Shown here piece by piece: positions 36,213 through 43,897 of a DNA stretch of 64,000 nt (within the stretch, counting starts at the first letter, position 1; each line of letters opens with the position of its first letter). The notes beneath the pieces were generated by a model. That model was not told where the DNA came from and made no database searches. It saw only the letters and a list, made by a program, of their open reading frames with translations. The position numbers and the translations under genes are program-made. Origin of the DNA: Pseudonocardia terrae (lineage in GTDB: Bacteria; Actinomycetota; Actinomycetes; Mycobacteriales; Pseudonocardiaceae); NCBI RefSeq assembly GCF_021343995.1, contig NZ_JAJTTE010000024.1:1-64000 (forward strand). The letters are read 5' to 3'.

Positions 36213-36253
36213 CACCCCCGGGGTGTGGCCCGACCTTCACCCCCGCGGGGTGA
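36213..36253. promoter_or_regulatory. Two CACCCC-GGGGTG palindromes in a divergent promoter
   Basis: CACCCCCGGGGTG (36213-36225) is a perfect palindrome around a central C. TCACCCCCGCGGGGTGA (36237-36253) is a near-perfect one. Centres are 26 bp apart. They lie between the SulP gene and the membrane gene at 36288 and are good candidates for one regulator's operators. Confidence 0.5.
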
Positions 36254-36287
36254 CGGCGCCGCCGGGCCCCGGGTCCAGGGTCGGCGG

Positions 36288-36875
36288 ATGGCTCCCACCG
36301 CCGACCAGGACGCCACGGGACCGGGCGCGACGGCAGAGCGCGCCCGCGCGGCGGCCGCTCCCCCGGGCCGGGCCCGCGCACTCGTGCGCCGCACGGTCCT
36401 GAGCAGACACCACTGGGGCAGCGAGGAGCACCTCGCGCAGGCGATCTACGGCACCGTGATCGGCGCCGCCGGGATCGCGGTCGGCAGCGCGCATGGGGAC
36501 CTCCGCGAGATCGTCCTCACCGTGGTGGTGACCGTCGCGGTCTACTGGGCCGCAGAGCGCTACGCGGACGTGCTCGCCGCCGCGGTACACGCCGAGGGCC
36601 GATGGGAACGGGTGCGGGGCGCGCTGCGCCGCGGGCTCCCGGTCGTCGAGGCGGGGCTGAGCCCGCTGGTGGTCCTGGTCGTCCTCGCGCTGCTCACCGG
36701 CCGTCTCGCCCTCGCGGTCTTCGTCGCGCTCGGCCTGGCCACGCTCATGCTCGGCGGCTTCGGGCACGCCGCCGCCCGGCGGGCCGGCGCCACCCGGTTC
36801 GCGGCGTTCGGCTGGGGCCTGTGCAGCGCGGCGCTCGGCGGTCTGGTCATCGGGCTGAAGATGCTGCTCCACTGA
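36288..36875 (+). CDS. Membrane protein of unknown function
   Basis: Protein of 195 aa. A charged Ala/Arg-rich N-terminus (1-45) precedes four hydrophobic helices, starting with QAIYGTVIGAAGIAVGSAHG and ending with GWGLCSAALGGLVIGLKMLL. A motif EEHLAQAIYGTVI and Y-W-A-A-E-R-Y-A-D resembles small actinobacterial membrane proteins of no known role. ATG at 36288. Divergent from SulP with shared palindromic sites, so probably co-regulated. Confidence 0.75.
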   Translation: MAPTADQDATGPGATAERARAAAAPPGRARALVRRTVLSRHHWGSEEHLAQAIYGTVIGAAGIAVGSAHGDLREIVLTVVVTVAVYWAAERYADVLAAAVHAEGRWERVRGALRRGLPVVEAGLSPLVVLVVLALLTGRLALAVFVALGLATLMLGGFGHAAARRAGATRFAAFGWGLCSAALGGLVIGLKMLLH

Positions 36876-36897
36876 GGAGGACGACGCAGGGGGCGGC

Positions 36898-38096
36898 ATG
36901 GAGGTCGTGATCGTCGGCGCGGGTGCGGCGGGATCGATGACCCCGAGCCCGGCGACGACCGGTACACCATGCTGCTCACCCGCCGGTCCACGCTGGACCG
37001 CGTGCTCGACGCGCGGGTGCGGACCGAGCCCGGGGTCACGCTGCGCGGCGGCGCCACCGTCCGCGGCCTGCTCACCGAGGGCGGAACGCCCCCGCGGGTC
37101 ACCGGCGTCCGGCTCGACGACGGCGCGCTGGCCGCCGACGTCGTCGTCGACGCCTCGGGGCGGCGGTCCCGGGTCGACGACTGGCTGGCCGACGCCGGGG
37201 CGCGGCCGCGGCCCGTCGTCACGGCGGACTGCGGCCTCGCCTACTACAGCCGGCACTACCGGCTGCGGACCACGGACGGACTGCCCGGGCGGGCGGACAA
37301 CCGCACGATCCTCCCGCTCGACGAGTTCGTCGCCGGGATGTGGGGCGCCGACAACGGGACGGTCCTGCTGGGGTTGTGCCCGCTGGCCGAGGACCACCGG
37401 TTCCGCGTCCTGCGGGACCCGGAGGTGTTCACCGCGGTCTTCGACACGGTGCCCGGTCTGCGGGGTTGGCTCGACGTGCTGGATCCGGTCGGCGACATGT
37501 TCCCGATGGGTGGGCTGCACAACACCCTGCACCGCCTGGTCGACGCGGCCGGGCCGCTCGTCCTCGGGCTGCACGCCGTCGGCGACGGGGTCTGCACCAC
37601 CAACCCGACGCTGGCCCGCGGGCTGGGCGTGGCGCTGCGGACCGTGCTCGACCTCGTCGACGTCCTCGCGGAGCATCCGCGCGACCCGCTCGCGCGCGCC
37701 CTGGCACACGACGCGGCGATCACCGAGGGGGTCGAGCCGTACTACGTCGACCAGGCCCGCACCGACGCCGCGCGGCTCGCCCGGGTCCGCGGGGTGCTGC
37801 ACGCGCGGGGTGTGCTCGACGGGCGCCCCGCGACCCCGGCCGCCCCGGCGGGACCGGCCCCGTCGGCGGCCCGGGTGGGGTTCGACGAGCTCTCCGCCGC
37901 GGCCTTCTTCGACGCGGCCCTCTTCCGCACCGCCGCCTCGGTACGGGGCATGCTCGTGCGCCCCGAGGCGGTCTACACCGACCCCGCCGTGGTCGCCCGG
38001 GTGCGGGAGGTGCAGGCCGCACACCCCGCCGGGGTCCCCGCCCCCGCCCAGCCCGACCCCGACCTCCTCGCCAAGGCCCTCGCCGCGGCGGTGTGA
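36898..38096 (+). pseudogene. FAD-dependent oxidoreductase with deleted FAD domain
   Basis: ATG 36898 begins a normal FAD motif (MEVVIVGAGAAG), but after 12 residues the coding signal shifts frame and continues as DDRYTMLLTRRSTLDRVLDA, which in intact relatives lies about 90 residues further on. The rest, through VVVDASGRRSRVDDWL (FAD/substrate domain) and GLHAVGDGVCTTNPTLARG (second FAD motif), is open to 38096. So the FAD-binding half has an internal deletion with a frame change at about 36935. The frame from ATG 36969 (375 aa) could be translated but would not bind FAD normally. Confidence 0.8.
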
Positions 38097-38100
38097 GACG

Positions 38101-38358
38101 TCAGGCCGGCTCCTCCGCCGCCTGCTTTCGCGCGGCGCCGAAGCGCTGCTGGACGTTCTGCTTCGTGGTGCCGTAGAGCGCGCCGATCTTCGACCAGCTC
38201 GCGCCGGCCTCGCGAGCCTCGGCGGCGCGGCGGCGTTCGACCTCCTCCGCGGCACACCGCAGGTCCCTCGCCGCGGCGAGGGCCTCCAGCGGGCTCCCGG
38301 CCGCGCCGAGCGCGTCAAGGGCCTTCTGCACGTGCTTGAGGCCACTGTCAGCCGACAC
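38101..38358 (-). CDS. Small helix-turn-helix DNA-binding protein
   Basis: Protein of 85 aa, helical throughout. The C-terminal part (REAGASWSKIGALYGTTKQN, then VQQRFG) is a homeodomain-like HTH common in small actinobacterial proteins of no known role. GTG at 38358 has no ribosome site; TACCAT ends 6 nt upstream, so the mRNA is probably leaderless. The upstream region carries a striking array of TTGACG/CGTCAA repeats, which may be its own operator. Convergent with the FAD remnant, four bases apart. Confidence 0.82.
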   Translation of the reverse strand: MSADSGLKHVQKALDALGAAGSPLEALAAARDLRCAAEEVERRRAAEAREAGASWSKIGALYGTTKQNVQQRFGAARKQAAEEPA

Positions 38359-38361
38359 AGG

Positions 38362-38425
38362 TCAATGGTAGCTTGACGCCTCGGTCGTCAATGATAGGTT
38401 GACGAACGTCAACTCGACATTGACG
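38362..38425. promoter_or_regulatory. Array of TTGACG/CGTCAA repeats between divergent genes
   Basis: TCAATGGTAGCTTGACG (38362-38378) is repeated as TCAATGATAGGTTGACG (38388-38404), 15 of 17 identical at a 26-bp step. An inverted pair CGTCAA (38407-38412) and TTGACG (38420-38425) follows. The segment is distinctly AT-richer than its surroundings. It contains the -10 (TACCAT) of the HTH gene and lies just before the ribosome site of the gene at 38455, so it probably controls both. Confidence 0.6.
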
Positions 38426-38454
38426 AGCGAAGGCGACCCAGGAGGTGTGGGCAG

Positions 38455-38772
38455 ATGGACGGGCGGATCCACCAGCAGGGCCGGGCGGAGCGCGACCGAC
38501 GCGGGGCGTCGGACCGGGAGGTGAAGCGCGCACTCCGGGCGGTGTACTTCGCGGTCGCCGCGCTGCGGCACGCGCCGCGGTCGCCGCAGGTCACCCGGGC
38601 GATCTCCGAGGCGAGCACCGCCGTCGGGACCCTGCCCGGCGGCTTCGTCGCCGAGGCGCTCTACCGGCTCATCGGCACGATCGAGGACTGCCACCGCGCG
38701 GGCACGGCCGGCTCCACCCGGCTCGACGAGCGGTGGCGCACCGCGACCGCCGCGGTGCGCCTCGCCGGCTGA
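38455..38772 (+). CDS. Hypothetical protein
   Basis: Protein of 105 aa, soluble, mainly helical with a basic N-terminus (GRAERDRRGASDREVKRALR). No known domain. A strong AGGAGGTG lies 8 nt before ATG 38455. Divergent from the small HTH protein with a shared repeat array, so possibly its partner or target. Nothing in the sequence gives a function. Confidence 0.65.
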   Translation: MDGRIHQQGRAERDRRGASDREVKRALRAVYFAVAALRHAPRSPQVTRAISEASTAVGTLPGGFVAEALYRLIGTIEDCHRAGTAGSTRLDERWRTATAAVRLAG

Positions 38773-38973
38773 CCCGCCTCGGGGCAGGCCACCGGCAGGG
38801 TCGGCCCTCACCCGGCCGCAAGGGCCGCGAGCACCGGTTCCTCGACGGGCGTCGGGCCGTGGTGTGGGTACCGCTGCACGCCGGCTACGGCGCGCTCGGC
38901 TTCGCCGCGACCGTCGCCGCCCCGGTCCTCGTGCTGCTGTTGCTCGTGGGTACGCGGCGAGGGGTGCGGGCCG

Positions 38974-39048
38974 GGACATGATCCCCGCCCGGGCAGGGGA
39001 ACGCTCGATCTCCGGACGTTCCCCTGCCGGGCCGTGGATCATGTTCCG
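38974..39048. repeat. Long inverted repeat with 31-bp arms
   Basis: Arms 38974-39004 and 39018-39048 pair at 27 of 31 positions around a 13-nt loop; the inner 12 bp (GGCAGGGGAACG / CGTTCCCCTGCC) are perfect and the outer ends (GGGACATGATCC / GGATCATGTTCC) match at 11 of 12. It lies in the 322-bp gap before the DUF1707 gene. The gap also holds a short open frame with one hydrophobic helix (GFAATVAAPVLVLLLLVG, ends 38981) that looks like a gene remnant. It could be a dispersed palindromic element or a terminator. Confidence 0.75.
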
Positions 39049-39094
39049 CCCGAAATCCGCTGGACGACGTCGCGATCATCGGTACGTCCGGGCC

Positions 39095-39643
39095 GTGACC
39101 GCCGCCGCGCCCGACGATCTCGAACCCCGGCGCCGCGACGCGCAGCAGCGGCTGGAACGCGCGGTCGGCGAGGGCCGGCTGACCCTCGACGAGTTCACCG
39201 ACCGGGTGGGGAAGGTCTGGGCGGCCGACGACGGCGTGGCGATCGAGCGCGTGCTCACCGACCTCCCCACGCCGGTGGTCGGGGCGACCAGGCCCGGGCG
39301 CGTGCTGGTGAGCGTGCTCGGCGACCTCACGCGCAAGGGCCGGTGGTCACTGCGCCGGCGCACGACGGTGCTGCTGCTGCTCGGCGACGTCGACCTGGAC
39401 CTGCGCGGCGCGGTGGTCGAGCAGGGTGCCGCCGAGGAGCCGATCGTCGTCGACACCTGGTCGCTGATCGGCGACGTGCAGCTCACCGTGCCGGAGGGCG
39501 TCGAGGTGGAGGTCGGCGGGTTCTCGCTGCTCGGCGACCAGAAGGTCGACCTCGCGCCCGTGCCCCGGGTGCCCGGCGCCCCCGTCGTCCGGCTGCGGGT
39601 GTGGTCGCTGCTGGGCGACCTGACGGTGCGCAGCGCGGGCTGA
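39095..39643 (+). CDS. DUF1707 (SHOCT-like) domain protein
   Basis: Protein of 182 aa. The N-terminal DUF1707 domain (RRRDAQQRLERAVGEGRLTL, DEFTDRV) is followed by a beta-rich C-terminal part with repeated LLGD / SLIGDV strands (VWSLLGDLTV), as in cell-wall-active or LiaF-like domains. No membrane helix. Actinobacterial family, function unknown. The GTG at 39095 is the best start near the domain but has a weak ribosome site. Confidence 0.85.
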   Translation: MTAAAPDDLEPRRRDAQQRLERAVGEGRLTLDEFTDRVGKVWAADDGVAIERVLTDLPTPVVGATRPGRVLVSVLGDLTRKGRWSLRRRTTVLLLLGDVDLDLRGAVVEQGAAEEPIVVDTWSLIGDVQLTVPEGVEVEVGGFSLLGDQKVDLAPVPRVPGAPVVRLRVWSLLGDLTVRSAG

Positions 39644-39650
39644 CCACGGC

Positions 39651-40080
39651 TCACCGGCTCCGGCGCTGCCCCATCTCCCGGGAGATGGCCAGGCCCGTCG
39701 CCCGGACGACCTGCTCGTAGGCCTGCGGCCGCGCGTCACCCGCCGGCACGACGACCGACACCGCCGCGATCGTCCGGCCGGTCCGGTCCCACACGGGCGC
39801 CGCGACCGAGGAGACGGGGGCGGGGCGGGGCCGGTCGAAGATCGCGACGCCCCGCCGCCGGACGTCGGCGAGCCGACGGCGCAGCCGCGTCGCGGTGGCG
39901 GGGTCGAGGCCCTCGAGGAACCCGGCCCGCGCCTCCGGGTCGGCCCTGGGCCAGCAGCACCAGGCCCGCAGCTGGCCGCGGCGCTCGGCGTGTCCGAGCG
40001 CGGTCGCGGCCGCGTCGCCGCGCCGCCACGGGCACGTCGCCGGGATCCGCGCCGAGCGGTGTCGAGACCAGCGGGGTCCC
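39651..40080 (-). pseudogene. IclR-family regulator remnant (effector domain only)
   Basis: The minus-strand frame ending at 39651 encodes about 140 residues that match the C-terminal part of an IclR effector domain: LRRRLADVRRRGVAIFDRP, SSVAAPVWDRTGRTIAAVSV and the end helix EQVVRATGLAISREMG. The N-terminal HTH and the first part of the effector domain are absent; further right the strand holds an antisense of an MFS remnant. The left boundary is certain, the right boundary approximate. Confidence 0.65.
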
Positions 40081-40137
40081 CGGCACCCCTCGAGCCGGGC
40101 TGGTCGAGTACACCCGCGCCGGCCGCCGGCTGGGCGC

Positions 40138-40436
40138 CGAGCGCTCGACGCGGGCGACCTGCTGCTCCCCGTCCTGGCCGGGAGAACGCGGTGACGGCCC
40201 GCCGGACCCGGAAGGACCTCGTGCCCCGGCTGGCCGGCGAGCGCCGGCTCGGCGCCTACTTCGGCGTGCTGTCCTCGGCGGGTGGACTCGCGGTGCTGGT
40301 GGGCAGCACCGCGACCGGCGTCCTGCTCGACCCGGCGGTCGCCCCGCCCGCCGTCGCCTGGGTGGCGCTGGCCGCGGTGCCCCTGCTCAGCGCGCTGGTG
40401 ATCGGGAGGCTCGCGCGGCACGGCGCCCTCGGCTGA
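40138..40436 (+). pseudogene. MFS transporter remnant (C-terminal end)
   Basis: The frame ending at 40436 encodes KDLVPRLAGERRLGAYFGVL, SSAGGLAVLVGSTATGVLLD and a last helix WVALAAVPLLSALVIGRLA, the end of a major-facilitator transporter. A preceding short segment in another frame (ALDAGDLLLPV, from 40138) appears to be the adjoining helix, separated by a frameshift/insertion near 40175. The rest of the transporter is missing. Probably deleted together with the IclR gene beside it. Confidence 0.65.
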
Positions 40437-40505
40437 TCACCGGTACCGTGTCGGCCGGCGTGCCCGGGTCCTGCCTGAACGCAAGCGGCCGACGCCGGCC
40501 GGCAC

Positions 40506-40907
40506 TCACGCCGCGCCGCCACCCTGGATGTCGAGTGGGAAGGCCAGCCGGACCGTCGTGCCCCGCGCCGACTGCAGGACGGTGACCTCCGCGAGCTGCG
40601 TGGCCACCCGCAGGCCGTCCCCCGGCGGCTCGGTGCACAGCTCGTCGTCGACGTCGACCCGGATCCGGACGCCGTCCGCGCGGGAGCACCACCGGACCCG
40701 CACGGATCCCGCGCCCAGGTCCAGGGCGTGAGCGACGACCTCGTCCACCGCGATCGTCAGCCGCGCCTGTCGGTCGACGGGCCAGCCGCGGTCCCGGGCC
40801 AGCCGTCCCAGGTCGTGCCGCAGGTCGGCGAGCTCGAGCACCCCCGAGACCTCGGTGTCCAGTGCGGGCGGCACGCGAACGCCCAGCTTCTGCCGCAACC
40901 CCTGCAT
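40506..40907 (-). CDS. RsbW-like ATP-binding protein
   Basis: Protein of 133 aa with a GHKL/HATPase_c_2-like plan: helix LADLRHDLGRLARDRGWPVD, an N-box-like VDEVVAHALDLGAG, strand VRVRWCSRADGVRIRVDVDD and a C-terminal TTVRLAFPLD. The G1/G2 boxes are weak, so ATP binding is not assured. Such proteins act as anti-sigma factors or kinases. ATG at 40907; divergent from a SigB/F-type sigma gene 267 bp away, which may be its partner. Confidence 0.75.
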   Translation of the reverse strand: MQGLRQKLGVRVPPALDTEVSGVLELADLRHDLGRLARDRGWPVDRQARLTIAVDEVVAHALDLGAGSVRVRWCSRADGVRIRVDVDDELCTEPPGDGLRVATQLAEVTVLQSARGTTVRLAFPLDIQGGGAA

Positions 40908-41173
40908 CCCGCACCAGTCCTTCCCACCGTCCGGTCGCCGCCCCACATGCCCCCGGCCGGACCGGCCAAACCCGCGACCGGGAGGGGCCGCGCGGAATCC
41001 TGCGCGTGGCCGGTTTGGCCCGCCCCCGCCCGGGCATCCGCCCCGCACTCCCGGCGCTCCCGCGCGGCGGGCCCGCCGCCCGGCAGGCGGCGGCGGTGTC
41101 CGGGCGGCGCCTCCCGCCCTTCCCTCCGGCCACGCCGGATCCACCCCTTTCCGTGGAGGAGGCTGCGTGCACG

Positions 41174-41929
41174 GTGGACGCCCCCAGCGACTACGCCCGA
41201 TACCTGCCGACGCTCACCGAGTACGCCGGGCTGCCCGGCGACGACCCGCGCCGGGAGGGCCTGCGGTCCACGCTGATCCTCGCGTTCCTGCCGGTCGTGC
41301 AGCACATCGCCCGGCGCTACGGCGACGACGCCGTGCGGGAGGACCTGACCCAGGCGGGGGTGATCGGGCTGATCCACGCGATCGACCACTGGGATCCCGG
41401 CGCGGCCCGCGGCGACGCGCTCGGGTACGTCGTCCCCTGTGTGCGCGGGGAGATCCTGCGGCACCTGCGGGACCGCACCTGGTCGGTGCGGGTGTCGCGG
41501 CCGGTCAAGGAGCTGGTGGTGTCGCTCGACAAGGCCGTCGGGCCGCTCACCCAGCGGCTGGGGCGGGCGCCGCGACCGAGCGAACTGGCCGAGCACCTCG
41601 GGATCGACGTCGACGAGGTGATCGACGCGCTGGCCGTCCGGGCCGAGCGGCGCAGCGCCAGCCTCGACGTGTCGGTCGAGCCCGGGGAGCCCCCGCTCGC
41701 CGAGCGGCTCGGCGACGCGGACCCCGAGCTCGACGGGGTGGAGCTGCGGCGCAGCGTGTGGCCGCTGCTGGCCGCGCTCCCCGAGCGGGAGCGGCGGATC
41801 GTGTTGCTGCGCTTCTTCGGCAACAAGACCCAGTCCGAGATCGGCGAGGTGGTCGGGCTCTCGCAGATGCACGTCTCCCGCCTGCTCGCCCGCGCGCTCG
41901 CCACCCTGCGCCACGGGATGATGTCGTAG
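41174..41929 (+). CDS. SigB/SigF-type RNA polymerase sigma factor
   Basis: Protein of 251 aa with sigma regions 2 (VREDLTQAGVIGLIHAIDHW), 3 (SVRVSRPVKELVVSLDKAV, then LGRAPRPSELAEHLGID) and 4 (LPERERRIVLLRFFGNKTQ, SEIGEVVGLSQMHVSRLL). This is the general-stress/sporulation-type group controlled by RsbW-like anti-sigma factors. GTG at 41174 follows GGAGGAGG (41155-41162) at 11 nt; GTG 41153 upstream would overlap that site. Two RsbW-like proteins and a STAS protein in this window could control it, none proven. Confidence 0.93.
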   Translation: MDAPSDYARYLPTLTEYAGLPGDDPRREGLRSTLILAFLPVVQHIARRYGDDAVREDLTQAGVIGLIHAIDHWDPGAARGDALGYVVPCVRGEILRHLRDRTWSVRVSRPVKELVVSLDKAVGPLTQRLGRAPRPSELAEHLGIDVDEVIDALAVRAERRSASLDVSVEPGEPPLAERLGDADPELDGVELRRSVWPLLAALPERERRIVLLRFFGNKTQSEIGEVVGLSQMHVSRLLARALATLRHGMMS

Positions 41930-42100
41930 CGGTCCGTCGCCCCCGTACACCAGGTCGTCACCCGGCCCCCTGCCGACGCCGTCGACCGGCAGCCGGGCCG
42001 GGAAGCCGGGGCTCGGCCCACAGCCGGTTCACAGCCGGCACACCGAGATCACCCACGATGCCGCCGGAGGCTGGTCCTCGACCGATGCCGAAGGAGCACC

Positions 42101-42493
42101 GTGAGCAACGACCTGTACCCCAGCGGGTCCCGCTGGGAACCCTTCTCCTCCCCGCGCCCCGTCCTCACCGACCCCGAGCACCTCGACGGAACCGCACCGG
42201 ACCGCGCCGAGGTCGGGGCCGCCCACCCCGTCTACGACATCGCCTCGACCGCCGTGCACCCCGGCCCCCACTCCGTCGCCGAGCCGCGTGCCGGGCGCCC
42301 GGGTGTGCGCCGGACCGTCGTGCTGGTCGCAGCGGCCGTCGGCCTCGTGCTCGCCGGCGGGGCGGGCAGGTACGCGATCGGACACGCCACCGCCGGGACC
42401 GGCACCGGGAGCGGCACTGGTACCGGAAGCGGCAGCGCGGGCACCGGCGGCACGGGCAGCCTCACGAGCAGCACCACCGGGCAGTCCACGTGA
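42101..42493 (+). CDS. Single-pass membrane protein, first gene of the flavin-redox operon
   Basis: Protein of 130 aa. A cytosolic N-terminal part of about 70 residues begins SNDLYPSGSRWEPFSSPRPV; a membrane helix follows (about 71-92, TVVLVAAAVGLVLAGGAG) and then a Gly/Thr/Ser repeat tail (GTGSGTGTGSGSAGTGGTG) outside. No known domain. GTG at 42101 has AAGGAG upstream. It overlaps the ferric-reductase-like gene by 4 bp (GTGA), so it is part of the operon and probably a structural partner. Just upstream is a tandem CACAGCCGG repeat. Confidence 0.75.
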   Translation: MSNDLYPSGSRWEPFSSPRPVLTDPEHLDGTAPDRAEVGAAHPVYDIASTAVHPGPHSVAEPRAGRPGVRRTVVLVAAAVGLVLAGGAGRYAIGHATAGTGTGSGTGTGSGSAGTGGTGSLTSSTTGQST

Positions 42494-43893
42494 CCACCAC
42501 GCTCGACCCACCCACCGCCCGGCACGGCACCCGGGTCGACGCCCGGCCGGCCCGCACCGATTCGGTGATCCGCTACCTGGCCGGTGTCGCCGTGGCGGCG
42601 AGCCTGGTCGTCGTCACCTACCTCTGGCTCGCGGGCGGCGGGATCGAGGACCTCGGCTCCTGGGCCGACGGCCTGACCTCGACGGGCCGCTGGACGGGCC
42701 TGCTCGCCTCGGACCTCCTGCTGGTCCAGGTGCTGTTGATGGCCCGGATCCCGCCGCTGGAACGCTCGGTAGGGCAGGACCGGCTGGCCCGGGTCCACCG
42801 GCTCGTCGGGTTCACCTCGTTCACCCTGATGCTGCTGCACCTGGTGCTGATCACGTGGGGCTACGCGGCCGGCCGGATCAGCGCGCTCCCCGGCACCTTC
42901 TGGACGCTCACCGTCGACTACCCCGGCATGCTGCTGGCCCTGGCCGGCACCGCCTGCCTCGTTCTCGTCGTCGTGACGAGTGTGCGAGCCGCCCGCAACC
43001 GGCTGCGCCACGAGTCCTGGCACCTCCTGCACCTGTACGCCTACCTCGGCGTCGGGCTCGCGCTGCCGCACCAGCTGTGGACCGGCCAGGAGTTGCTGTC
43101 CTCCACGGCCGCGACCGTCTACTGGTGGACGCTCTGGGCCGCGGCCGCCGCGGCGGTGCTGGTCTGGCGGGTCGGCCTGCCGGTGCTCCGCTCGCTGCGC
43201 CACGACCTGCGGGTCACCTCGGTGGTCCCCGAGGCGCACGACGTCGTGTCGGTGTACGTGACCGGTCGCGCCATGGACCGCCTCCCGGTCGCCGCCGGGC
43301 AGTTCCTGACCTGGCGTTTCCTCAGCGGGCCCGGCTGGACCCGCGCCCACCCGTACTCGCTCTCGGCCGCCCCGGACGGCCGCAGCCTGCGGATCACGGT
43401 CAAGGACCTGGGCGACGGCAGCCGGCTCGTCCGCAGCCTGCGCCTCGGTACCCGGGTGCTCGTGGAGGGCCCCTACGGCCGGCTCACCGCGCGCCCGCGC
43501 ACCCGCGACCGGGTCGCGCTGATCGGGGCCGGGGTCGGGATCACCCCGCTGCGGGCGCTCGCCGAGGGCCTCTCGTACGCCCCGGGCGATGCCGTGCTGC
43601 TGCAGCGCGGCACGGGCGCACCGCTGTTCGCCGCGGAGTTCGACGTCCTCGCCCGTGAGCGGGGCCTGCGGGTGCACTGGCTCCCCGGCCGGCGCCGCGC
43701 CCCGGACTCCTGGCTCGGCGAGGGCGCCGGCCCCGCCGACGACCTCGCCGTCCTCCTCGCCCTGATCCCCGACGTCGCGCAGCGCGATGTCTACCTCTGC
43801 GGCCCCGAGGCCTGGTCCGCCTCGGTCCACCGGACCCTGGCCGCGGCCCGGGTGCCGGAGGGCCGCATCCACGTCGAGACCTTCGGATGGTGA
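42490..43893 (+). CDS. Ferric reductase-like transmembrane flavocytochrome with FAD/NAD domains
   Basis: Protein of 467 aa. The N-terminal half is a six-helix ferric reductase-like domain with haem-ligand His pairs in LARVHRLVGFTSFTLMLLH and ESWHLLHLYAYLGVGLALPH. The C-terminal half is a ferredoxin-reductase module: FAD motif HPYSLSAAP, NAD(P) motif GAGVGITPLRAL and the end motif DVYLCGPEAW. It should move electrons from NAD(P)H across the membrane. The GTG start overlaps the previous stop and it is followed 5 nt later by an FMN-binding protein, the likely acceptor. Confidence 0.93.
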   Translation: MTTTLDPPTARHGTRVDARPARTDSVIRYLAGVAVAASLVVVTYLWLAGGGIEDLGSWADGLTSTGRWTGLLASDLLLVQVLLMARIPPLERSVGQDRLARVHRLVGFTSFTLMLLHLVLITWGYAAGRISALPGTFWTLTVDYPGMLLALAGTACLVLVVVTSVRAARNRLRHESWHLLHLYAYLGVGLALPHQLWTGQELLSSTAATVYWWTLWAAAAAAVLVWRVGLPVLRSLRHDLRVTSVVPEAHDVVSVYVTGRAMDRLPVAAGQFLTWRFLSGPGWTRAHPYSLSAAPDGRSLRITVKDLGDGSRLVRSLRLGTRVLVEGPYGRLTARPRTRDRVALIGAGVGITPLRALAEGLSYAPGDAVLLQRGTGAPLFAAEFDVLARERGLRVHWLPGRRRAPDSWLGEGAGPADDLAVLLALIPDVAQRDVYLCGPEAWSASVHRTLAAARVPEGRIHVETFGW

Positions 43894-43897
43894 CCGC

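Noticed and set aside
38825..38981. Possible small membrane protein ending at 38981
   Set aside because: Only one hydrophobic helix, no ribosome site or clear start; more likely a remnant, so not listed as a gene.
42020..42040. CACAGCCGG tandem repeat upstream of the flavin operon as an operator
   Set aside because: Only two short copies in GC-rich DNA, no symmetry and no clear promoter beside it.
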